Below, one piece after another: positions 26,052-32,789 of a stretch of 64,000 nt of DNA. The position numbers and the translations under genes were made by a program. The DNA is from Acidobacteriota bacterium (GTDB lineage Bacteria; Acidobacteriota; Thermoanaerobaculia; Multivoradales; J023): positions 18,724 through 82,723 of the forward strand of contig JAJCXO010000005.1 of assembly GCA_029263395.1 (NCBI GenBank), in the 5' to 3' direction. The number at the start of each line of letters is the position of its first letter. Within the stretch, counting starts at the first letter, position 1. The notes under the pieces are model-generated. The model saw nothing but the letters and a program-made list of their open reading frames with translations, was not told where the DNA came from and did no database searches.

Positions 26052-27886
26052 TGAGCACATCGCGAAAGAAATGGTTGGGTCCAAGAGTGCTCGCCCAAAG
26101 AGTGCTTGCCGCTGCCGTGCTCGGTTTTGCCCTGCTGCCGACGTCACTGGCGGCCCAGGATGCGAGCAACGAGCTAGGCCTCGAGGTTTACACCAAATGG
26201 TGTGGACATTGTCATGGAGACCAAGGGGACGGTTTAGGGGTTGCGGCTTCGCGCCTCAAGCCGGTGCCGCGCGACTTCACCAGTGGCAAATACAAGATCC
26301 GGATGACCACCACCGGCAACATCCCCACCGATGCCGATCTCACGCGAGCGATCCGGCTCGGCTTGTACGGCACCTCGATGCCGGCTTTCACGGAGAATTA
26401 CCTCTCCGATGCCGAGGTCAGCGCGGTGGTGGAGTACATCAAATCGTTCTCGGATTGGTTTGAAGATCCGGAGTTGCAGAACCCCGAGACCATCACGATC
26501 CCCGAACCGCCGACCTACGATCTCGAAGCTGCCCAGACGCTAGGTCGTCAAGTCTACGAAGAGACTGGCTGTGCACGGTGCCACGGCGAACACGGTCGCG
26601 GCGACGGCATGTCAGCACCGACGTTGGTGGACGACTGGGGCAACCACATCCGCGTGGCCGATCTCACCAAACCATGGACATTCCGTGGTGGCGGCACTCG
26701 GAAAGACATCTTCCGTTCGATGTCGACTGGCTTCAACGGCACCCCGATGCCCGGCTTCCACAACAATTTGGGTGCTACCCCGGAAGAGAGCCAGCAGCGT
26801 ATGTGGGCGATTGTCGACTACATGCTGTCGTTGGCCGGCGGTCCGTGGGAAGACGGTGAAACCCCCTACGCCAATCTGCTGCGTTCGGTACCGGTCGAAA
26901 CCGAACTGGATCTCGAACAAGGTACCGAGTTGTTTGCTGCAGCACCAAAGGCGACTTTCCCGCTTTTTGGGCAGATCGTCGAACCGGGACGCAACTTCTA
27001 TCCCTCCGCCGTCGAAGTCACCGCGCAGGCGATCCACAATGAAGACGAAATCGCCTTTCGGATCACTTGGAACGATATGCGAGCCGAAACCGGAGGCTCC
27101 AACGCACCCGATCTGCCAGCACCGCTTTGGGACGATCACTTGGCCGAGATTGGTCAAGCCACGGCAGGAGTATCAGATGCCGGGGACGATGAAGGTGGTT
27201 TCTGGGGCGACGAAGAGGTTGAGGAAGCAGAAGACGAGGGTGGCTTCTGGGGCGACGAAGAGGTTGCAGAAGCAGAAGACGAAGGCGGCTTCTGGGGCGA
27301 CGAAGAGGTTGCGGAAGACGATGGTGGGGACGATTTCTGGGGCGAGGAAGAGGGTGGTGACGCCGCCGCCGCATCCGATACCTTGGATACTGAATTCTCG
27401 GACGCATTTGCTTTGCAGTTCCCACTGCAGAAGCCCGAAGGTGTCAGGCAGCCTTACTTCCTGTTCGGTGATGTCCAGAATCCCGTCGATCTTTGGTTCG
27501 TGGACTTGGCGAAACCCACGGTTGGCCAGCGCTACGAGGGACGCGGCAGCAGTGCGCTGAGCCCATCCGAGGGTGGTGATGAGGTCATAACTCAGGCGAC
27601 ATTCGACAACGGTGAATGGTCGGTGATCTTCAAGCGCAAACGCAAAGGTAGCGGCCTGAGCTTCGAGGAAGACGCCTTCTTGCCGATCGCCTTCTCAGTG
27701 TGGGACGGTTTCAATCGCGAGCGTGGCAACAAGCGCGGCTTGTCAGCTTGGTATCAAGTCTACCTCGAGCCGCTCGAGAAGCCCTCGCCAGTGGGTCCCA
27801 TGACCCGTGCCGGATTGACGGTCCTCGGTCTCGAATTGCTTTTTATCGCTATGGTGCGGCGCCGGAACGGCAAGACAGTCAGTTAA
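26051..27886 (+). CDS. Diheme cytochrome c fused to an ethylbenzene-dehydrogenase-type heme-b domain
   Basis: 611 residues. Signal peptide (~17-36, 'VLAAAVLGFALLPTSLAAQD'). Two cytochrome-c domains with CGHCH (~53) and CARCH (~176). The rest resembles the EB_dh family (gamma subunits of DMSO-reductase-like enzymes that bind heme b): 'DEIAFRITWNDMRAE', then 'GEWSVIFKRKRKGSG', 'IAFSVWDGFNRERGNKR' and 'SAWYQVYLEP'. This domain is split by an acidic repeat at ~380-436: three 16-residue copies of 'EGGFWGDEEV', plus a shorter fourth (DNA 27188-27357, 48-nt period). A C-terminal hydrophobic helix anchors it. Last gene of the tightly coupled run; the next begins 10 bp later. Confidence 0.85.
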   Translation: MSTSRKKWLGPRVLAQRVLAAAVLGFALLPTSLAAQDASNELGLEVYTKWCGHCHGDQGDGLGVAASRLKPVPRDFTSGKYKIRMTTTGNIPTDADLTRAIRLGLYGTSMPAFTENYLSDAEVSAVVEYIKSFSDWFEDPELQNPETITIPEPPTYDLEAAQTLGRQVYEETGCARCHGEHGRGDGMSAPTLVDDWGNHIRVADLTKPWTFRGGGTRKDIFRSMSTGFNGTPMPGFHNNLGATPEESQQRMWAIVDYMLSLAGGPWEDGETPYANLLRSVPVETELDLEQGTELFAAAPKATFPLFGQIVEPGRNFYPSAVEVTAQAIHNEDEIAFRITWNDMRAETGGSNAPDLPAPLWDDHLAEIGQATAGVSDAGDDEGGFWGDEEVEEAEDEGGFWGDEEVAEAEDEGGFWGDEEVAEDDGGDDFWGEEEGGDAAAASDTLDTEFSDAFALQFPLQKPEGVRQPYFLFGDVQNPVDLWFVDLAKPTVGQRYEGRGSSALSPSEGGDEVITQATFDNGEWSVIFKRKRKGSGLSFEEDAFLPIAFSVWDGFNRERGNKRGLSAWYQVYLEPLEKPSPVGPMTRAGLTVLGLELLFIAMVRRRNGKTVS

Positions 27887-27896
27887 CGGAGACAAC

Positions 27897-30098
27897 ATGT
27901 ACGAGACGATCTATGTCCCTGTGGACAACTCAGACCACTCGAATCGCGCCATCCAGACATCCCTGAATCTGGGCAAGGCGTTTCAGTCGAAGCTCGTGGG
28001 CTGTCATGTTTATGCCGCCCGCATGCACGATTACCGGTTCAAGCAGATGGAGTTCACCCTTCCGGAAGAGTACCTGGAAGAGAACGAACTCCATCGTCAG
28101 CGCAAGATCCACGACAGCTTGATCAGTATGGGCCTGGAGATGATCTCCGACTGCTACCTGACCGACATGGGCAAATTCTGCTCTGCCGCCGGACTCGATT
28201 TTGAGCCCAAGATGATGGACGGCAAGCACTCTACAGAGTTGATCAAAGACATCGACGAGTCGGGTTATGATCTCGTCGTTGTTGGCGCCCTCGGTATTGG
28301 TCGTACCCGCGACGCACAGATCGGCTCGGTCTGCCAGCGCATTTCGCGTGAGGTTGAGCGTGATGTGTGGGTGGTGAAGCATCTGCCGGAGAAAGATGAG
28401 GCTGAGCGTGACACCATCCTGATCGGTGTTGACGGCAGTCCTGAGTCTTTTGGTGCTTTGATGACTGGCATCGATCTGGCCAAGCGATTGGGCAAGAAGA
28501 TCGAGTTGGTTTCGGTCTACGACCCTTACCTACACTATGCGGTGTTCAAAGGCATCGTCGAAGTACTCACCGAGAAGGCGTCGAAAGTCTTCCGCTTCGA
28601 AGAGCAAAATCAGCTTCACGAAGAGATCATTGATACCGGCCTAGCCGAGATTTATCAGTCGCATCTCAACGTTGCCGAATCGATGGCCAAAGACGCTGGC
28701 GTCGAGGTCACCAAGACGTTGCTCGACGGTAAGGCTTTTCAGAAGGTGCTCGATCGGGCCCGCCAGATCGAGCCTTACTTACTGATTATCGGTCGCGTCG
28801 GTGTCCACACAGCGGAAGAAGATGGCGGCCTCGGCTCCAACACCGAGAATCTGCTGCGCTTGGCACCTTGCGACATTCTGCTGACTACCCGTCAGGAGAC
28901 TCCGACTATCGATCTCAAGGCCGAGGAGTCCATTCACTGGACACCGGAAGCCGAAGAGCGCATGGAGCGGGTACCCGAGCAGGTCCTCGGCATCGCACGT
29001 ACCGGCATCCTGCGTTTAGCTCTCGAGAAAGGCCATAGCGTCGTCACCAGCGACCTCGTCACCGAGGCGATGATGCGTTTCATGCCAGGGGCGTCCCAAA
29101 AGGCGACAACCCAGCTGGCCGAGGCCCTGGCCTTCGACAAAGCACGCCGTGAACCCACCGCAGTCTGCCTCCAGTGCAGCACGGTTGCCATGGTGTCCAA
29201 CCCCGAGAAATGCGCCAGTTGCGGTTCGACCAACTTCGACGTCGTGACGCCGGAGCTGATCGACCGCATCGCGGATGCGGAAGGTGGCACCGAGGAAGAA
29301 ACCACTTACGATGGCAAGAAGCTGCGGTGGACCCAAGACGCCCGCAAGGCTCTGCGGACGCTGGGCGACAACTATCAGCGTCGGCGTGCGAAGGCGCGGA
29401 TCGAAAAGTCGGCCCGCTCCCACCGCCTCGACACCATCACCCTCGAGCACGCCAAACGGTTTGTCGAGGAAGAGGCGGGTGTCCTCTACCGCCCAGCGGA
29501 AGGTGCTGAAGCATGGTCGGCTGGTGACAAGCGTCGAGCGCAGGAACTTGCAGCCGAAGCGGCAGCTGCGGTCGAGGCTGAAGAAGCGAACGAGCTCAAG
29601 ATCCTGGCTCGTGACCCCAACAACAATCCGTTGTTGTCGCGCATGGCCTGGAGTGAAGCCGCTATCGAACGGGTTCTGCGGGTGCCGTCGGGCTTCATGC
29701 GCGATCGAACCCAAGGTCGAATCGAGGAACTCGCGGCCGAGGAAGGCGCCAGTGAAATCAGTCTCGAATTGGTGGAGGCAGGTATCCAGGCGGGACTGCA
29801 ATTGATGACTGAGCTGCTCGAAGCCAACGAACAGGCCAAAACCGCTGAGGCGTCGCCTATGCCGTCAGCTTCAGCGCCGGTCGCTGAGTCTGCGCAGGCT
29901 GCGACCCCGGTCGGCGAATGCCCATTCGCGGCAGCCCAACGCGCCGCTGACAAGGCGGCGCTTGAGGCTGCAACCCAAGGCGCGGCAGCCAAGGTTGACA
30001 ACCGTGGATTCGTCGATGGCCGTCCGGCCCTCAACGAAGTCGGGTTGATGACTGAGATGTCTCGTCGTCGGCAGGAGTTGAACTCGGATCCGTCGTAA
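27897..30098 (+). CDS. Tandem universal-stress protein fused to zinc ribbon and three PCP_red-type domains
   Basis: 733 residues. Usp domain 1 (~1-157, 'YETIYVPVDNSDHSNRAI' and 'VVVGALGIGRTRDAQIGS') and Usp domain 2 (~166-330, 'ILIGVDGSPESFGALMTG'). Domains like the protochlorophyllide-reductase 57-kD subunit C-terminus (PCP_red) follow, with Trp at 348 ('HWTPEAEERMERVP'), 478 ('RWTQDARKALR', degenerate) and 585 ('MAWSEAAIERVLRVPSGFM'). A rubredoxin-like zinc ribbon CLQC...CASC sits at ~424-442. A single 'GECPFAA' motif at ~675 recurs in the protein at 32030. No chlorophyll gene is present. It starts 10 bp after the respiratory genes with ribosome site GGAGA, so it may be co-transcribed with them. 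Confidence 0.85.
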   Translation: MYETIYVPVDNSDHSNRAIQTSLNLGKAFQSKLVGCHVYAARMHDYRFKQMEFTLPEEYLEENELHRQRKIHDSLISMGLEMISDCYLTDMGKFCSAAGLDFEPKMMDGKHSTELIKDIDESGYDLVVVGALGIGRTRDAQIGSVCQRISREVERDVWVVKHLPEKDEAERDTILIGVDGSPESFGALMTGIDLAKRLGKKIELVSVYDPYLHYAVFKGIVEVLTEKASKVFRFEEQNQLHEEIIDTGLAEIYQSHLNVAESMAKDAGVEVTKTLLDGKAFQKVLDRARQIEPYLLIIGRVGVHTAEEDGGLGSNTENLLRLAPCDILLTTRQETPTIDLKAEESIHWTPEAEERMERVPEQVLGIARTGILRLALEKGHSVVTSDLVTEAMMRFMPGASQKATTQLAEALAFDKARREPTAVCLQCSTVAMVSNPEKCASCGSTNFDVVTPELIDRIADAEGGTEEETTYDGKKLRWTQDARKALRTLGDNYQRRRAKARIEKSARSHRLDTITLEHAKRFVEEEAGVLYRPAEGAEAWSAGDKRRAQELAAEAAAAVEAEEANELKILARDPNNNPLLSRMAWSEAAIERVLRVPSGFMRDRTQGRIEELAAEEGASEISLELVEAGIQAGLQLMTELLEANEQAKTAEASPMPSASAPVAESAQAATPVGECPFAAAQRAADKAALEAATQGAAAKVDNRGFVDGRPALNEVGLMTEMSRRRQELNSDPS

Positions 30099-30127
30099 GA
30101 CTCACTGCTGCGAGTATTGATCTTCCC

Positions 30128-30187
30128 AGCTCTCACGAGCTTTTTGTTGCGGCTGAAGAAGTGACCCCGGGTCGCGGCTTCAGCCGC
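30128..30187 (+). terminator. Small hairpin with T tract, then a 10-bp stem-loop
   Basis: AGCTC (30128-30132) pairs with GAGCT (30137-30141), followed by TTTTG, a minimal intrinsic terminator. Next, GCGGCTGAAG (30149-30158) pairs perfectly with CTTCAGCCGC (30178-30187). Together they may end the respiratory-Usp transcript before the GNAT gene. Confidence 0.5.
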
Positions 30188-30233
30188 GAGTTGTATGCGG
30201 ACCTGTCAACCCAGCCACCTCTGAATCGAATCG

Positions 30234-31082
30234 ATGCCCTCTTACCGCTTCTGTCGTCCAGACGACATCCCATATCTCGTGCGTGCTGTCAACGAGTGTT
30301 ACGACGTCCACTTCCCGGGAGCGGCGCCGATGACCCTCGAACGGTTCCGGACGGAAATGAAGGTCCTCGACCTGTGGCCGAGCAATTGCTTGATTGCCTC
30401 CAGTGACGACGGGCCGATTGCGGTGCTGATCGGCACCAAACGTGTCGACGAAGTGAACGTACTGCGGATCGGGCTGCGTCCCGACCACTGTCGCCAGGGG
30501 CACGGTGCTCACCTGCTGACGTCTCTCAGCCAGAAGTTGGCAGTGCTCGGGCCTGGGCGTTTGATCACCGAGGTACCGCGTGCGCTGGCGGGTGTGGGTG
30601 AATTTTTTGCCGCCACCGCGTATCGCAAAGAAGTCGCGTTTACAGACTTCGTGCGGCCGGTCGCGCCAGTTGAACCGGTCCCCGAAGCATTGGTGATTCC
30701 CATCACGATTGATGAGTTGATTGACCATCAGATGCTGGATATCCCTGATGAGGTTGCTTGGCCGCGTCGCCGTGAGAGCTTGCTCAACGGCAAGGATGAT
30801 CTCGAAGGGTTTGCCATCGCCACCCCGGAGCGCATCGAGGCCTTCCTACTCCACCAGGCCGCTGATGCCACCACCGACATCGTCGCGTTGGGAGCGCGCT
30901 CGTCCGAGCGTCAGCAGCTGTTTCTCAGTCTGCTGCTGCGTTATCTGGCAGGCAGGACGAAGCAGCCGTTGAGGTTACCCAGGCTGGCCGACGGTGAGGT
31001 TTCGGTGACGTTGTTGACCGGCTTGGGCTTCGAAGCAGGTACCGTCTACGATCGTTATTCGGCGACGGCGACACCGGCCTAG
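30234..31082 (+). CDS. GNAT-family acetyltransferase-like protein
   Basis: 282 residues. The N-terminal ~150 residues fit a GNAT fold: 'YRFCRPDDIPYLVRAVNECY' as strand 1-helix 1 and 'LRIGLRPDHCRQGHGAHLLT' as the acetyl-CoA pyrophosphate loop (R-x-x-G-x-G form). The C-terminal ~130 residues are a second, less clear domain, perhaps a degenerate GNAT repeat ('VSVTLLTGLGFEAGTVYDRY'). The substrate is unknown. It stands among redox and Fe-S genes. Confidence 0.75.
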   Translation: MPSYRFCRPDDIPYLVRAVNECYDVHFPGAAPMTLERFRTEMKVLDLWPSNCLIASSDDGPIAVLIGTKRVDEVNVLRIGLRPDHCRQGHGAHLLTSLSQKLAVLGPGRLITEVPRALAGVGEFFAATAYRKEVAFTDFVRPVAPVEPVPEALVIPITIDELIDHQMLDIPDEVAWPRRRESLLNGKDDLEGFAIATPERIEAFLLHQAADATTDIVALGARSSERQQLFLSLLLRYLAGRTKQPLRLPRLADGEVSVTLLTGLGFEAGTVYDRYSATATPA

Positions 31083-31181
31083 CCTATCGATCTATCCCAG
31101 GATCCGGCCAGGGGAGCACGGCTGTGCGCCCTGTCCTGCGGCAGAATCACATATCATTCGCTTCACTATGGAGTTAAAACT

Positions 31182-32033
31182 ATGAAGAGTTACCACGACA
31201 TTGTTGGTGACGGCGGCTCAAACGTCGTCGGTCAAGTTGAAGCGTTGCACGGTGCCATCGCCGAGGCGCTCTCAGGTGTGCGTCATCGCTTGGCGGTGGG
31301 CTCGGGTAAAGGGGGCGTCGGCAAGAGCACGGTGACCTACTCGTTGGCGCTTGCGTTACGCCGCCAAGGCCGATCTGTCGCTATTCTCGATGCCGATTTC
31401 AACGGGCCCTGCCAAGCGCACTTGGCTGGCCTGGGCGCGGCCCCCTGGATTCCCGGAGCCAACGGACTTGCTTTGCCACACAATACCGAGGGTATTGGGA
31501 TCGCCTCGTTCGGCAGCTTATTACCCGACGCCAAGCCGATGGAAATCGAGAGTGTCGCGCAGGGCGAAGAACAAACCTGGCGCGGTATGCGAGAGTTTGC
31601 GATGTTGGCGCAGATGATGTCCAGCATCGACTGGGGCACGCTCGACATGTTGCTCTTCGACTTGCCACCGGGCGCCGAGCGCACCCGGCAATATGCCCAC
31701 TTCTTCGGTGAGAGTACGCCGTTTGTGCTCGTCACCATCCCATCCGAGTTGTCTCACAGCGTGGTGGCGCGTTCGATCTCTGCTCTCGCCGATTATCCCA
31801 ACCCCATTCTCGGAGTGATCGAGAATATGGCCGGGTATTATTGTGCCGACTGTGGCGAGGTCAAGCCGCTGTTTTCATCCACAATAAAAGAGCTCGCGGT
31901 GCCGACCTTGGGCTCGATTCCCTTCGATCCCGCCCTGGCCGGTCGCTCGGCCGAATCCTCTGAGGATCCTGCAACGTTGGCCCTCGACGCCATCGCCCGC
32001 CGAATTCTCGAAGACCTGGAGTCCCAAGCATGA
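31182..32033 (+). CDS. mrp: Mrp/NBP35-family P-loop ATPase (Fe-S cluster carrier)
   Basis: 283 residues. Deviant Walker A with the double Lys 'VGSGKGGVGKST' near residue 43, 'ILDADFNGPCQAHL', a Walker-B-like 'MLLFDLPPGAERT', and the C-terminal 'GVIENMAGYYCADCGEVKPL', whose CxxC binds the bridging cluster in a dimer. Mrp proteins deliver 4Fe-4S clusters; possible clients here are ActB and the other Fe-S proteins. GGAG nine bases before the ATG is the ribosome site. The stop overlaps the next ATG (ATGA), so it is coupled to the PCP_red protein. Confidence 0.9.
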   Translation: MKSYHDIVGDGGSNVVGQVEALHGAIAEALSGVRHRLAVGSGKGGVGKSTVTYSLALALRRQGRSVAILDADFNGPCQAHLAGLGAAPWIPGANGLALPHNTEGIGIASFGSLLPDAKPMEIESVAQGEEQTWRGMREFAMLAQMMSSIDWGTLDMLLFDLPPGAERTRQYAHFFGESTPFVLVTIPSELSHSVVARSISALADYPNPILGVIENMAGYYCADCGEVKPLFSSTIKELAVPTLGSIPFDPALAGRSAESSEDPATLALDAIARRILEDLESQA

Positions 32034-32527
32034 AATTCCTCTGTATCAGCTGCGACGAGCCGATGAAAATTACCACCGCTGCCCCGCCGGATGCTGGCGG
32101 CTCCATCACCGCGATCTTCGCTTGCCCGGGCTGCTCGCATCAGATTGCGATGCTGACTAACCCCTTCGAGACCCAGATGGTGCAGTCGCTCGGGGTCAAG
32201 ATCGGCCCGAAGGGTGATGCGCCCGATGTCCCTGCGGAACCGCATGCCGCCGCTGCCGCAGCCGTCGCTGCCGGTGCAGCGCCCGAATCTTTGGCTGCCG
32301 AAGCCGCCGCAGGCGGTTGTCCGTTTGCCGCCATGTTGGGGGATCAGGAAGAGCTCAAACAGGATCAGATCACCTGGACAACCGAAGCCCTTGCCCGACT
32401 CGAGAACATTCCCGAGTTCGTGCGTCCGATGGCCAAGCAAGGCGTCGAACACTATGCCAAGACCAATGGCCATTCCGTCGTCGATGATGCGGTGATGCAA
32501 GAGGCCCGCGGTCGATTCGGGATGTAG
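32030..32527 (+). CDS. Zinc-ribbon protein with C-terminal PCP_red domain
   Basis: 165 residues. N-terminal CxxC pair (CISC at ~5 and CPGC at ~34) forms a zinc ribbon. An Ala/Pro-rich linker carries 'AGGCPFAAMLG' (~102), the same GxCPFAA motif as in the Usp fusion. The C-terminal ~50 residues are a well-conserved PCP_red domain ('ITWTTEALARLENIPEFVRP', then 'GVEHYAKTNGHSVVDDAVM'), which in ChlB/BchB closes the substrate site of dark protochlorophyllide reductase. Translationally coupled to the Mrp ATPase. Its role in a cell with no visible chlorophyll genes is unknown. Confidence 0.85.
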   Translation: MKFLCISCDEPMKITTAAPPDAGGSITAIFACPGCSHQIAMLTNPFETQMVQSLGVKIGPKGDAPDVPAEPHAAAAAAVAAGAAPESLAAEAAAGGCPFAAMLGDQEELKQDQITWTTEALARLENIPEFVRPMAKQGVEHYAKTNGHSVVDDAVMQEARGRFGM

Positions 32528-32612
32528 CGGTGCACGTCTGACGGTGGTTTGTTTTGGAAACCCCCGATCTGTTGTCGATTGTACGTTCCTCGACGCTCAG
32601 AGACCCTGATTG

Positions 32613-32780
32613 AGCGTTGATCGTGGTGTCTAGACGGTGAGGAACGTACGATTCAGCGTCGATCGTGGTCTCCTGACGTTGGGGAACGTACGATCGACCG
32701 TTAATCGTGGTGTCTGGACGGTTAGGAACGGTCGCGCGAGCGTCTATCGGGCGCCGGGCGGTGATGAGCGTGTGCCAGGT
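32613..32780. repeat. 42-nt tandem array, four units
   Basis: Units start at 32613, 32655, 32697 and 32739, an exact 42-nt step. They share AGCGTYGATCGTGGT, then GTCTAGACGG, then GGAACGTACGAT; the fourth is strongly diverged. Just before, GTACGTTCC...GAGACC (32581-32605) is an inverted partial copy. The block ACGGTGAGGAACG also appears in the array at 48042, so the two arrays are related. It lies between the convergent PCP_red and ADOP genes. Confidence 0.8.
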
Positions 32781-32789
32781 TCGTTCCTG

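Noticed and set aside
25257..26147. 296-codon minus-strand frame
   Set aside because: Antisense to two well-supported cytochrome genes, with no recognisable domain.
31838..32500. 220-codon minus-strand frame
   Set aside because: Antisense to the Mrp and PCP_red genes; shadow of high-GC coding bias.
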